From NCBI GenBank assembly GCA_965243615.1, contig CBDEVO010000003.1, positions 1,550,001 through 1,614,000 on the forward strand: 64,000 bases of DNA. The letters run 5' to 3'. Of this stretch, positions 26,461 through 35,710 are shown in pieces. The translations under genes were made by a program, and so were the position numbers. The notes under the pieces are model-generated. The model was not told where the DNA came from and ran no database searches. It saw only the letters and a list, made by a program, of their open reading frames with translations. Within the stretch, counting starts at the first letter, position 1; every line of letters begins with the position of its first letter. This DNA is from JAJEEA01 sp965243615 (GTDB lineage Bacteria; Acidobacteriota; Vicinamibacteria; Vicinamibacterales; UBA8438).

Positions 26461-27156
26461 ATGCGTCTGTTGCTGATCGGGTACGGCCGGATGGGCAAGG
26501 CCGTCGACCGGCTGAGCGAATCGTACGGGTGCGCGGTGACGGGGCGGCTCGACATAGCCAACAACGCCGGCGGCAGCGGCATCACCGCCGCCGCGGTGGA
26601 CGGCGTCGATGTGGCCGTCGACTTCTCGGTCCCCGCCGCGGTGGCCGAGAACCTGCCGCGCCTCGCGCATCACGGCGTGAACCTGGTCGTGGGCACCACC
26701 GGCTGGGAGGCGGACGAGGCGAAGATGCGTCAGGTCGCGGTCGACGCCGGCATCGGCGTGGTCGCGGCCGCCAACTTCTCGCTCGGGGTCAATCTCTTCC
26801 TGGCCCTGACGGAGCGCGCGGCGGAGCTGTTCGCGGACCGGCCGGAGTTCGGCGCCTACATCCACGAGCTGCACCACGCGGCCAAGCTGGACGCCCCTTC
26901 CGGCACCGCGCTGGCGATGCGGAACGCCATGGCCGGGCGCGGATACGGCGGCCCGATCGACATGGCCTCGAGCCGGGCCGGCTCGGCGCCGGGCATGCAC
27001 ACGGTGGCCTTCGACGGCCCGGTGGAGTCGATCGCGCTGACGCACACGACGCGCGACCGCGACACGTTCGCCCGCGGGGCCCTCGAGGCCGCGCGTTGGG
27101 TGCAGGGGCGGCGGGGCTGGTTCTCGATGCGCGACGTGCTGGGGCTCGGGGGATGA
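26461..27156 (+). CDS. dapB: 4-hydroxy-tetrahydrodipicolinate reductase
   Basis: A 231-residue protein with an N-terminal GYGRMGKAVDRL nucleotide-binding loop, VGTTGW, and the active-site block ELHHAAKLDAPSGTAL, where the HH and K residues act on the substrate. It reduces hydroxy-tetrahydrodipicolinate in the diaminopimelate/lysine pathway. It is slightly shorter than E. coli DapB (273). It lies between the ACT gene and dapA, in an operon that continues to dapD and dapE. Confidence 0.93.
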   Translation: MRLLLIGYGRMGKAVDRLSESYGCAVTGRLDIANNAGGSGITAAAVDGVDVAVDFSVPAAVAENLPRLAHHGVNLVVGTTGWEADEAKMRQVAVDAGIGVVAAANFSLGVNLFLALTERAAELFADRPEFGAYIHELHHAAKLDAPSGTALAMRNAMAGRGYGGPIDMASSRAGSAPGMHTVAFDGPVESIALTHTTRDRDTFARGALEAARWVQGRRGWFSMRDVLGLGG

Positions 27157-27244
27157 GGCGCGACCGGTGGGGTCACGGCGCCGCGCCGGCCGTGCGCGGG
27201 CGGCAGGGCCGGTTCTCGCCGCGCGGTGTGCGGGGAGTTCCCGG

Positions 27245-28171
27245 ATGAGAGTCGACTGGTCGGGCTGCGGAACCGCCCTGGTGACGCCGTTCACGGCGAG
27301 CGGTGCCGTGGACGAGCCCCGGGTGCGCGCGCTCGCGGCCCGGCAGATCGAGGGCGGCGTCCATTTCCTGTGCCCATGTGGCACCACCGGAGAGAGCCCG
27401 ACGCTGTCCGCGGCCGAGCACCGGCGCGTGGTAGAGCTGGTCGTCGAGACGGCGGCGGGCCGGGTGCCGGTGCTCGCCGGGGCGGGCGGCTACGATACCC
27501 GCGAGGTCGTCGAGCAGGCGCGCGAGATGGAGCGCGCGGGGGCCGACGGCATCCTGTCGGTCACGCCGTACTACAACCGGCCGACCCCGGAGGGGCTGTA
27601 CCGCCACTACGGGGCCATCGCCGACGCCGTGTCCCTGCCCATCGTCGTCTACAACGTGCCGGGGCGCACCGGTTGCAACGTCGACCCCGCCACCCTCTGT
27701 CGCCTCGCCGGGCTGGCCAACGTCGTCGGGGTGAAGGAGGCCTCGGCGAACATGGGGCAGATGTGCGAAGTGTGCCGCGCCCTGCCCGACGACTTCAGCG
27801 TGCTGTCGGGCGACGACCTGTTCACGCTGCCCCTGATCGCGGTGGGGGGCGCAGGCGTCGTCTCGGTCGCGTCGAACGAGGTCCCGGCCGACATGGCCCG
27901 CCTCGTCTCGCTGGCCCGGGCCGGCGATTTCGCCGCGGCCAGACGGCTCCACACGCGGCTTCTTCCCCTGATGCAGGTCAACTTCGTCGAGTCCAACCCC
28001 ATCCCGGTCAAGGCGGCGATGGCCCACCTCGGGCTGCTCGAGCCGCACTACCGGCTGCCCATGGCGCCCCCGCGGCCGTCGTCGCTCGAGAAGATCGTGC
28101 GGGTGCTCGAGGAGCTGGAACTCGGACCCGCCGCCCGGCAACGCGCCGAGACCGGCGGAGCGCCCGCCTGA
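27245..28171 (+). CDS. dapA: 4-hydroxy-tetrahydrodipicolinate synthase
   Basis: A 308-residue TIM-barrel lyase with GTTGESPTL, TPYYNRPTPEGLYRHY (the catalytic Tyr and its neighbours), YNVPGRTG, and the Schiff-base lysine in VGVKEAS. It condenses pyruvate with aspartate semialdehyde. The ATG at 27245 is 88 bases after dapB ends. Starts further upstream lack similarity to the family. Confidence 0.94.
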   Translation: MRVDWSGCGTALVTPFTASGAVDEPRVRALAARQIEGGVHFLCPCGTTGESPTLSAAEHRRVVELVVETAAGRVPVLAGAGGYDTREVVEQAREMERAGADGILSVTPYYNRPTPEGLYRHYGAIADAVSLPIVVYNVPGRTGCNVDPATLCRLAGLANVVGVKEASANMGQMCEVCRALPDDFSVLSGDDLFTLPLIAVGGAGVVSVASNEVPADMARLVSLARAGDFAAARRLHTRLLPLMQVNFVESNPIPVKAAMAHLGLLEPHYRLPMAPPRPSSLEKIVRVLEELELGPAARQRAETGGAPA

Positions 28172-28208
28172 CAGCTCCCGGCGTGGCCGGACACGGAGAC
28201 CATCGACA

Positions 28209-29066
28209 GTGACGACGGACACCGAATCGCTACAGGCGACCATCGAGCGGCTGCATGCGGCCGGCGCCGACGCCGACCGGGACGAGGCGCGGGCCGCGTT
28301 CGCGAGCCTGCGGGCGGAGCTCTCCGCCGGCCGGGTCCGGGCCGCCACCCCCGACCCCGACGCGCCGGCCGGCTGGCGCGTGCACGGCTGGGTCAAGCAG
28401 GGCATCCTCGTCGGCTTCCGCTGCGGCGGGATCGCCGCGTTCCCGGGGTCCGATCCCGACGTGCCGTTCCTCGACAAGGACACCCTGCCTCTGAAGCGGC
28501 TCGACGCCGGGTCGCGGGTCCGGCTCGTGCCGGGCGGATCGTCCATCCGCGACGGGGCGTTCGTGGGGGCCGGGGTCATCTGCATGCCGCCGATGTTCAT
28601 CAACATCGGGGCCCACGTCGGGGCCGGGAGCCTCGTCGACTCGCACGCCCTCGTGGGGTCGTGCGCCCAGGTCGGCGAGCGCGTCCACGTCAGCGCCGCC
28701 GCCCAGATCGGCGGCGTGCTCGAGCCCATCGGGGCGATGCCCGTCATCATCGAGGACGACGTGCTCGTCGGCGGCAGCACCGGCGTCTACGAGGGCACCG
28801 TGGTGAAGTCGCGCGCGGTCATCGGGGCGGGCACCGTCCTCACGGGGTCGACCCCCGTCTACGACCTCCCGCGCCGCCGGGTGATCCGGCCCGCCGACGG
28901 CGCGCCGGTGGTCATCCCCGAGGGCGCGGTGGTCGTGCCCGGCGCCCGCGCCGTCACCGCCGAGGCCGGCCGCGAGTGGGGCCTCGCGCTGGCGACGCCG
29001 GTCATCGTCAAGTACCGCGACGAGAAGACCGACGCCGGCGCCGAGCTGGAGGCGTGGCTGCGGTAG
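28209..29066 (+). CDS. dapD: Tetrahydrodipicolinate N-succinyltransferase
   Basis: A 285-residue protein starting at GTG. The N-terminal helical region (ESLQATIERLHAAGAD) is followed by a left-handed beta-helix of hexapeptide repeats from about residue 115 (IRDGAFVGAGVICMPPMFIN), ending with PVIVKYRD. It succinylates tetrahydrodipicolinate, which commits this operon to the succinylase branch, in agreement with dapE downstream. Confidence 0.92.
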   Translation: MTTDTESLQATIERLHAAGADADRDEARAAFASLRAELSAGRVRAATPDPDAPAGWRVHGWVKQGILVGFRCGGIAAFPGSDPDVPFLDKDTLPLKRLDAGSRVRLVPGGSSIRDGAFVGAGVICMPPMFINIGAHVGAGSLVDSHALVGSCAQVGERVHVSAAAQIGGVLEPIGAMPVIIEDDVLVGGSTGVYEGTVVKSRAVIGAGTVLTGSTPVYDLPRRRVIRPADGAPVVIPEGAVVVPGARAVTAEAGREWGLALATPVIVKYRDEKTDAGAELEAWLR

Positions 29067-29219
29067 GGTCGGTCTCGCGCGTCCCCCGTGCGAGCAGCGG
29101 CTCCGGCGCCGGCGTGCCTCTGGAGCGGCCCGTGTCCCGCCATGGTACGCTTCGCTGTCGCAGGGTTCTGCCGCGGCATCGCGATTCCCGGCCATCGGAC
29201 AGGAACAAGGAGCTCGCGG

Positions 29220-30272
29220 ATGACGCCCCAACCGGATGCCCGCGCCGCCAGGGAACCTGCCTTCGACGTGGTCGACCTGGCCCGGTCGCTCATCGACTTC
29301 GACTCGACGACGGGCCGGGAGGGCCCGGTGTCCCGATGGCTGGCGGGGTGGCTGCGGGACCGCGGCTACGAGGTCGAGGAGCAGCCGGTCGAGGGTGACC
29401 GCATCAACCTCTGGGTCGCCCTCGGCCGGCCGGACGTGGTGCTGTCGACCCATCTCGACTGCGTGCCGCCGCACTTTCCGAGCCGCGAGGAGAACGGGCG
29501 GCTCCACGGGCGGGGCGCCTGCGACGCCAAGGGCATCGCGGCGGCGCAGATCGGGGCGCTCGATCGGCTGCGGGCGGCGGGGGAGACGCGGGTCGGGCTG
29601 CTGCTCGTGGTGGGTGAGGAACGCGGCAGCCACGGCGCGCACGCCGCCAACCGCACGCCGCGGGGCTCGCGCTACCTCCTCAACGGCGAGCCCACCGACA
29701 GCCGCCTCGGCATCGCGACCCGCGGGGTCTGCCGGATGAGGCTGTCCGCCACGGGGAAGACCGCGCACTCCTCGCACCCGGAGGAAGGGGTGTCGGCGAT
29801 CGAGAAGCTGGTCGACGCCCTGGTGGCGCTGCGCACCCTGCCGCTGCCGGCCAGCCCGAAGCTCGGCGACACGAGCTACACGGTGACCCTGCTCGACGGG
29901 GGGATCGCGCCGAACGTGGTGCCGCCGGTGGCGAGCGCGGAGGTCAACTTCCGCACCGTGGGCCCGGCCACGGAGGTGCGGGCGGCCCTCGAGCCGCTGA
30001 AGCGCTGGGTCGACCTGGAGGACGTGGCCGAGGTGCCGCCGGTGGAGCTGGTCACGGTGCCGGGGTTCGACAGCGCGGCCTTCCGGTTCACCACCGACAT
30101 CCCGTTCCTCTCGGCGTGGGGCCGCCCGCTTCTCTTCGGTCCGGGTTCGGTGCTGCTGGCCCACACCGCCGACGAGTACGTGGAGGTCGACGAGCTGCGG
30201 GCCGCCGTCGACGGCTATGCGCGCATCGCGACGGCCCTGCTGGAGCGGGTGGAGTCCGAGCCGGGCGCGTAA
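29220..30272 (+). CDS. dapE: M20 peptidase, probable succinyl-diaminopimelate desuccinylase
   Basis: A 350-residue M20 metallopeptidase with STHLDCVPP (first metal His and Asp), GRGACDAKG, and VVGEERGSHGA for the catalytic Glu-Glu. The lid domain shows KTAHSSHPEEG. It belongs to an ACT-dapB-dapA-dapD series, which makes succinyl-diaminopimelate the likely substrate. By sequence alone, acetyl-ornithine or acetyl-lysine deacetylase would also be possible. The 153-base gap after dapD suggests it may have its own promoter. Confidence 0.82.
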   Translation: MTPQPDARAAREPAFDVVDLARSLIDFDSTTGREGPVSRWLAGWLRDRGYEVEEQPVEGDRINLWVALGRPDVVLSTHLDCVPPHFPSREENGRLHGRGACDAKGIAAAQIGALDRLRAAGETRVGLLLVVGEERGSHGAHAANRTPRGSRYLLNGEPTDSRLGIATRGVCRMRLSATGKTAHSSHPEEGVSAIEKLVDALVALRTLPLPASPKLGDTSYTVTLLDGGIAPNVVPPVASAEVNFRTVGPATEVRAALEPLKRWVDLEDVAEVPPVELVTVPGFDSAAFRFTTDIPFLSAWGRPLLFGPGSVLLAHTADEYVEVDELRAAVDGYARIATALLERVESEPGA

Positions 30273-30286
30273 CGGCCGGCCCGGGC

Positions 30287-31435
30287 TCAGGGCTGCCCGA
30301 CCTGCTCCAGCCGCACGCGCGTCAGGTCGACGCGCTGGAGCGGCGTCTCCCCGTCGACCGGCGTCGCCTCGATGCGGTCGACCGCGTCGAGTCCGTCGAC
30401 CACCCGCCCGAACACCGTGTAGACCCCGTCGAGCTCGCCCGCGCGGCCCGCGGTCACGATGAAGAACGACGTGTCGGCGCTCGCGGGGTCGTCGCCGCGG
30501 GCCATCGACACGATGCCCTTCATGTGCGGCGTGTCGCTGAACTCGGGCTCGAGGTTGGTGATCAGGCTCCGCTGCTCCTCGGTCAGGGGCGTGCTGCGGC
30601 TCGGCACGAAGCCGGTCTGGATGACGAACCCCCGGGCGACCCGGTGGAACGCCATGCCGTCGTAGACGCCCGCTTGCGACAGGCGCAGGAAGTTGCGGAC
30701 GTGGCCGGGCGCGCGGTCCGGGAAGAGCTCGAGGGTGATGGGCCCCGCGCTCGTCTCGAGCACCGCGCGGTACGCGGCCAGCTCGTCGAGGGTCTCGGTC
30801 GTGAACGGCGGCGGGGGCGGGGGCTCCCAGTCGCGAATGGACACCGACACGATCTCGATCCGCTCGGTCGCCTTGCCCTGGGCATCGACCGGCGTCTCGG
30901 AGATGCGCGTCACCACCGGCAGCCCCTCGGCCACGCGGCCCCAGATGGTGTGAGCGCCGTCGAGCCCGGGCTGGGCGACGACGCAGATCAGGAACTGCAG
31001 CCCCTCGCTCGCGGGGTTGCCCGGCACCCCCACCGACGACACCGTGCCCGGGGTGTGCCGCTCGCCGCTCGGCTCGGACGCGACGAGGCCGAGTCCGCCG
31101 CGGCCGTACTCGTCGCGGCGGGCAGGGTCCGCGCTGATCGGGTCTCCGCCCTGGACGATGCCGCGCGCCACCATCGCGTGGAACGCGGTGCCGTCGTAGG
31201 TGCCCTCCGCGACCGTCTGCAGGAACAGCCCGACGTGGTTGGGGGCGGCCTCGGGCAGCAGGTCGATGACGAAGGTCCCCGCCGTCGTCTCCACCACCGC
31301 CTGCTTGTCCCGCATCTCGTCGAGGCCGAGCGGGGTCACGAACAGCTCCTGCGCCGGCTGCGCCTCGACGGCGCAGGCCGCCAGCGCGAGCAGCCCTGTC
31401 GCCAGAGTTGGTCTTCTCACGTTCCTCTCCCTCAC
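30287..31435 (-). CDS. Tandem cyclophilin-type peptidyl-prolyl isomerase lipoprotein
   Basis: A 382-residue protein with a lipobox (LLALAAC, Cys21), so it should be anchored in the membrane facing outward. Two cyclophilin domains follow. The first (about residues 45-200) has HVGLFLQTVAEGTYDGTAFH. The second (about 225-378) has HVRNFLRLSQAGVYDGMAFH and GFVIQTG. Only the second keeps the FHRV block typical of active enzymes. In the first the equivalent is FHAM, so it may be weaker. It would catalyse Pro isomerisation in exported protein folding. Confidence 0.9.
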   Translation of the reverse strand: MRERNVRRPTLATGLLALAACAVEAQPAQELFVTPLGLDEMRDKQAVVETTAGTFVIDLLPEAAPNHVGLFLQTVAEGTYDGTAFHAMVARGIVQGGDPISADPARRDEYGRGGLGLVASEPSGERHTPGTVSSVGVPGNPASEGLQFLICVVAQPGLDGAHTIWGRVAEGLPVVTRISETPVDAQGKATERIEIVSVSIRDWEPPPPPPFTTETLDELAAYRAVLETSAGPITLELFPDRAPGHVRNFLRLSQAGVYDGMAFHRVARGFVIQTGFVPSRSTPLTEEQRSLITNLEPEFSDTPHMKGIVSMARGDDPASADTSFFIVTAGRAGELDGVYTVFGRVVDGLDAVDRIEATPVDGETPLQRVDLTRVRLEQVGQP

Positions 31436-31436
31436 G

Positions 31437-31925
31437 TTATCCGCTCCCGCGGGTGCTCGCGAACGCCCTCGGATTGTAGAGCCTTTCGTGCACGGCGCTC
31501 AGCCGAATCGATGCCGCGTCGAGACGGGTGGGCGTGACGAGGACGATGTCGTCGAGTCCGCCGGGCACGGCGGCGCTCGGGAGGACGAGCAGCGACGCGC
31601 TTCCCCGCGTCAACCAGTCCGATCCCATGCGTTGCGTCGACCGGGGGTACGGAAACCGGTCCCAGTCGGCCGGCAGGTCTTCGGCGGTCCAACGCTCGAC
31701 GGACAGGTCCCCGGAAGCCTCGTAGACCCCCAACCGGTAGCCGGTCGGCACGAGACGGGGCGAGGGCAGATAGTTCGCCATCTCCAGCATCGCGACGCCG
31801 GCCGTCGCCGCGAAGTAGAGCACGGGGATGCCGGGTTCGTTCCAGCGGCCGCCGTGGCGGTAGCTGACCCCGCGCCCGTGATAGTCCTCGAGATGGTCGG
31901 CACGGCAGATCCGGTACAGCCGCAT
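31437..31925 (-). CDS. RES-domain toxin
   Basis: A 162-residue protein starting MRLYRICRADHLEDYHGRGV. The RES family is named for conserved Arg-Glu-Ser residues, and R5 with E34-like residues in GGRWNEPGIPVLYFA fit. Characterised members (MbcT, RES toxins) degrade NAD+ and are ADP-ribosyltransferase-like. Its ATG overlaps the antitoxin stop (ATGA), the normal arrangement with the antitoxin first. Confidence 0.88.
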   Translation of the reverse strand: MRLYRICRADHLEDYHGRGVSYRHGGRWNEPGIPVLYFAATAGVAMLEMANYLPSPRLVPTGYRLGVYEASGDLSVERWTAEDLPADWDRFPYPRSTQRMGSDWLTRGSASLLVLPSAAVPGGLDDIVLVTPTRLDAASIRLSAVHERLYNPRAFASTRGSG

Positions 31926-32416
31926 CACGGGAACTCGCCGTGCTCGATCCTCTGGATGGCGTCCTGCACGAGGCGACGCCCTTCGAACGTGTCGCACAGG
32001 TCGACCGGACGCTGACCGCCCAGGGCCGGCAGCGCCGTGTCCAGCCACTCGCTCGCCCGGTCGAGGTTGCCGAACGCCGACGTGGCGCGAAAGAAGACGC
32101 GCAGCGTATCGAGAAGCACCTCGGACTGCGCCGGCCCGAGCGCCTTGCGGCGGTACACCCGGTGCAGGTTGCCGGACGTGGTCCCCACCAGGCGGACGAT
32201 GAGCTCCCGGTGTCCGAAGACGTCGATGGTCTGCTTCACGACCTCGCCGGGCAGCCCCGTGCGAGCCGCGTCGATGAAGGCGGAGCGGTCGACGAAGGCG
32301 GCTGGCGGGACGTCGAACGCTTCGAGCCCTGTCGCCGCTCGGGCGACACCTCCGTGTGCGACGGTCTTGTCGGTCACGTACTGCTTCCCCTGCCTGACCA
32401 GTTCCGAATACCTCAT
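31925..32416 (-). CDS. Xre/MbcA/ParS-type antitoxin
   Basis: A 163-residue protein with a C-terminal DUF2384-like region: LLDTLRVFFRATSAFGNLDR, ASEWLDTALPALGGQRPVDL. This binds RES toxins and blocks their NAD+ site. The N-terminal half probably carries the helix-turn-helix used for autoregulation. It is the first gene of the pair. A dyad directly before its start codon is a candidate operator. Confidence 0.85.
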   Translation of the reverse strand: MRYSELVRQGKQYVTDKTVAHGGVARAATGLEAFDVPPAAFVDRSAFIDAARTGLPGEVVKQTIDVFGHRELIVRLVGTTSGNLHRVYRRKALGPAQSEVLLDTLRVFFRATSAFGNLDRASEWLDTALPALGGQRPVDLCDTFEGRRLVQDAIQRIEHGEFP

Positions 32417-32444
32417 GTCAATGTAGCATGCACATCAATTTGAC
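32417..32444 (-). promoter_or_regulatory. Candidate operator of the toxin-antitoxin pair
   Basis: Outer arms GTCAA (32417-32421) and TTGAC (32440-32444) form an inverted repeat around a partly palindromic centre, ATGTagCATGCaCAT. The dyad touches the antitoxin start codon. Autoregulation by antitoxins is normal in this family. Confidence 0.4.
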
Positions 32445-32538
32445 GCCTCCGAGCGTCTCGGTCACGCGCTGCCGGGGGTGTGACTACAGCAGGAGTTCGG
32501 TTGAGGCCGGATCACCCGGACCATTGTCCTGTGCAGAT

Positions 32539-35500
32539 TCAGAACACGATGCGCAGGCCCAACTGGGCCTGGCGCGGGGCGCCGACGAGGAGGCTGGCGA
32601 GGCCGAACTCCCGGTTCGGGGTGACGCCGTCGTTCTCGAACACCTCCTGCTGGTCGGCGTGGCCGACCCGGAAGGCGCCGGTGTCGAGGACGTTGAAGAT
32701 CTCGAAGAGCGCCTCGACCTGCGCCCCGTCGAGGCGGAAGCGCCGGGTCAGCCGCAGGTCGAGGTTGGTCCAGGGGGCGTTCCTTTCGCCGTTCATCGGC
32801 GCGAGCGCGCCGTCCACCACCGCCCGGGCCTGGGCGCCGTGGGGGCCGACGGCGAAGCCGGGGTGGTTGTGGAAGCCCACCGCGGGGTCGAGGGCGGTGT
32901 AGGGCGAGCCCGACTGGGCGGTGAAGATGCCGCTCGCGGTGAGGTCGAAGGGCAGGGCGAAGACGCCGCTCGCCACGAAGCGGTGGGGAACGTCGCGGAT
33001 CGAGAGCCCCCAGTCGTAGTCGGGGTTCGCCGGGTCGGTGAGGGTCAGGCTGCCCGAGCGCTCGTTGTCGTCGTTCGAGCGGTCGCGCGACCATGTGTAG
33101 TGGGCCTGGAACTGGACGCCGCCGCGGAAGCGGCGGTGCAGCGCCGCGGTCAGCGCCAGGTAGTCGGACCGGGCCGGGGAGGCGCGCACCAGGATGGGAC
33201 CGTAGGCGGGATTGATCCGCTGTCCCGAGTACACGGGGCGGCCGAAGGCGTCGCGAGCCGGGGGCGCCACGTTCGCGTCGAAGTTCGACATGAGCGAGTC
33301 GCTCCGGGCGTGCAGCAGGTCGATGGAGGCGGCGAGGTCGCGGCCGAGCTCGCGCTCGTAGCCCAGGTTGAAGCGGACGGTCCGGGGGTCCTCGTAGCCG
33401 GGGTCGAAGTGGCTGAGGGCGGGGATGAGGCCGGCCGGCGGGCTGTCGTTGTCGATGGGGGCGCCGAGAGGGACGAAGCCGTCCTCGCCCGGCGTCACGA
33501 TCGCGTTCCCGAGGCGCGGGTAGATGCCGGTGTCGGTGTGGGCGGTGGAGAAGAGCAGCGTCGGCGTGCGGGCGTGGAAGACCCCGCCCGCGGCCCGGAC
33601 GACGCTCGCCGGGTCGGGCGACCAGACGAGCCCGGCGCGGGGCGAGAAGTTGTCGAGGTCGTCGGGGATGCGCCGCCCCTCGGGGAGCACGTGCTCGATC
33701 TCGCCCGGGTTGAAGGTGCCGTCCCAGCGGGCGCCGACCTGCAGGGTGAGGCGCCGGTTCGGGCTCCACGAGTCCTGAACGTAGGCGCCGAGAATCTGCT
33801 GGGAGACGACGAAGTTAGGGTCCTCCAGGCTCCCGAAGAGGATGACGGCCCGGGCCGGGTTGCCGGCCGCGAAGTCGTCGAGGGTGTCGAAGTCGTAGCT
33901 CCCGTCGGCGTTGCCCACGAAGAACTCGCTCAGGTGGTCGTGGCTCAGGGTGAACCCGGCGCGAAGCTCGTGGTTCCCCGAGAGGAAGGAGAACCGCTCC
34001 TGGATCTCGAGCTTCCGCTCGTCGTTGGTGACCGGCAGCCACCAGGGCTTGCCGAAGGCGCCGAACGACGGGTTGTAGATGCGGAAGTGGGCCTGGAGCG
34101 CGCTCCCGGGCAGGTGGGAACGGCGGTCGAAGTCGTCGTAGGCGTACTGGACGCGGAGCTCGTTGACCCCGCTCTCGCCGACGACGGAGACGACCGAGCC
34201 CACCGTCGAGTGGCTTTCCACGAACCGCCGGGACTCCTCCCCGACGAAGTCGGACACCTGCGAGTAGTCCGTGAGGTTGTAGCGCAGGGTCAGCGCGTGC
34301 CGGTCGCTCGCGCGGTGGTTCAGCTTGCCGAACAGGATGAGGTTGTCGGTCTCCCGCAGGAACCGCCCGCTCGCGGTGCGGCCGCGCTCGGGGTCGGCGG
34401 CGACGACGCCGTCGTCGTTCGGGCGGTATCCGGCCACGAGCTCGGGGAACGCGGCGAGCACCGCGTCGTACTGCCCGCGCCCGCGGATGTCCCGGAGGAA
34501 CGGCTGGCCCTGGGCGGTCTGGTCGTAGGAGAGGAAGAAGTGGGTGCGGTCGCGCCGGATCGGCCCCCCGAGCGCCCCGCCCCAGTTGTAGCGGCGGAAC
34601 TCGTCCACCTCGTACCGCGCGTCGCCGGCCGGCACCCCGCGGGCGGCGTCGAGGGGCGACCTCGGCAGCCGCGCCGCCATCGCGTCGTCGCGCAGGAAGA
34701 AGACGCCGGAGCCGGAGAGGTCGTTGGTGCCGCTCTTGGTGACCACGTTCATGGCGCCGCCGCCCGAGCGGCCGGCCTCGGCCGAGTACCCGCTCGTGAC
34801 CACCTGGAACTCCTGCACGGATTCCTGCGCGACCAGCGCGCCCCCGCCCTCCCGCGCCAGCCCGCCCCGCCCGAAGCCGAAGAAGGCGCTCTTCGCGTCG
34901 GCGCCGTCGATGGTGAACCCCGAGTTCACGGCGCGCTGGCCGCTCAGCGAGAGCCGGCCCCGCGCGTCCACCTGCACCGTCGGCTTCAGCAGGGCGAACC
35001 GCACGAAGTCGCGGCCCGAGATGGGCAGGTTGGCTATCTCGTCCTCGGTCACGTAGTCGGCGGCCCCGGACCGTCCCACCTCGATGAGCGGCGCCTCTCC
35101 GGTGACGAGCACGGTCTCCTCGACCGCGGCGAGGCCGAGCCGCAGGTCCACCTCGAGGCTCTGCCCGACGAGGAGGCGGACGTCCTCCTGGCGGGTCGTG
35201 CGGAAGCCGGCCAGCGACGCCACGAGGTCGTACTCCCCGCTGGGCACCGCGCGGAGGGCGAAGAAGCCGCTCCGGTTCGTGACCGCGGCGCGGCGCTGAC
35301 CGCGCTCCGTGTCGACGAGCTCGACCGTCACCCCGGGCAGGCTCGCCCCGGTGTCGTCGCTCACGAAGCCCTGGACCGTCGCGAGCGACTGGGCCCCGGC
35401 CGTCGCCGCGGGGAGGGCGAGACAGACGGCGAGCAGCAGGGCGGCGCCCGGCGGGTGCGGCCGGCAGCGCGCACGAAGAGGCGTAGCGGCGTCGGCGTCG

Positions 35501-35580
35501 CCGGTCCGTGTCCCACGCCGCGCCCCCGAAAGACATCGACCTCCATGCCGCCCATGATCGGGTTCTCGTCCGCGGTTCAT
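32539..35580 (-). CDS. Oar-like TonB-dependent receptor with carboxypeptidase-regulatory domain
   Basis: A 1013-residue outer-membrane protein. A hydrophobic signal (ALLLAVCLALPAATAGAQ) lies unusually far in, near residues 47-64, so the true start may be downstream of the ATG at 35578-35580. Next come a carboxypeptidase-regulatory domain (VQGFVSDDTGASLPGVTVEL), a plug with LPISGRDF and FTIDGADAKS, and a long beta-barrel ending in Phe. This type is greatly expanded in Acidobacteriota and is thought to take up large substrates. The ligand is unknown. Confidence 0.88.
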   Translation of the reverse strand: MNRGREPDHGRHGGRCLSGARRGTRTGDADAATPLRARCRPHPPGAALLLAVCLALPAATAGAQSLATVQGFVSDDTGASLPGVTVELVDTERGQRRAAVTNRSGFFALRAVPSGEYDLVASLAGFRTTRQEDVRLLVGQSLEVDLRLGLAAVEETVLVTGEAPLIEVGRSGAADYVTEDEIANLPISGRDFVRFALLKPTVQVDARGRLSLSGQRAVNSGFTIDGADAKSAFFGFGRGGLAREGGGALVAQESVQEFQVVTSGYSAEAGRSGGGAMNVVTKSGTNDLSGSGVFFLRDDAMAARLPRSPLDAARGVPAGDARYEVDEFRRYNWGGALGGPIRRDRTHFFLSYDQTAQGQPFLRDIRGRGQYDAVLAAFPELVAGYRPNDDGVVAADPERGRTASGRFLRETDNLILFGKLNHRASDRHALTLRYNLTDYSQVSDFVGEESRRFVESHSTVGSVVSVVGESGVNELRVQYAYDDFDRRSHLPGSALQAHFRIYNPSFGAFGKPWWLPVTNDERKLEIQERFSFLSGNHELRAGFTLSHDHLSEFFVGNADGSYDFDTLDDFAAGNPARAVILFGSLEDPNFVVSQQILGAYVQDSWSPNRRLTLQVGARWDGTFNPGEIEHVLPEGRRIPDDLDNFSPRAGLVWSPDPASVVRAAGGVFHARTPTLLFSTAHTDTGIYPRLGNAIVTPGEDGFVPLGAPIDNDSPPAGLIPALSHFDPGYEDPRTVRFNLGYERELGRDLAASIDLLHARSDSLMSNFDANVAPPARDAFGRPVYSGQRINPAYGPILVRASPARSDYLALTAALHRRFRGGVQFQAHYTWSRDRSNDDNERSGSLTLTDPANPDYDWGLSIRDVPHRFVASGVFALPFDLTASGIFTAQSGSPYTALDPAVGFHNHPGFAVGPHGAQARAVVDGALAPMNGERNAPWTNLDLRLTRRFRLDGAQVEALFEIFNVLDTGAFRVGHADQQEVFENDGVTPNREFGLASLLVGAPRQAQLGLRIVF

Positions 35581-35710
35581 GGTGGCAACTGTACAGGACG
35601 CGGGTCACCGCTGACACCATCGGTCGCTTTTCGCTGCTGCGGGTGCCCGAATCGAGATCCTCTCGCGCAAGGTTGCCTCCGGCTTGACCACCTCGGATAG
35701 GATCGATCGG

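Noticed and set aside
31437..32444. TACATT three bases before the antitoxin start as a leaderless promoter
   Set aside because: The distance is too short for a -10 to give a transcript including the start codon, and no -35 is present.
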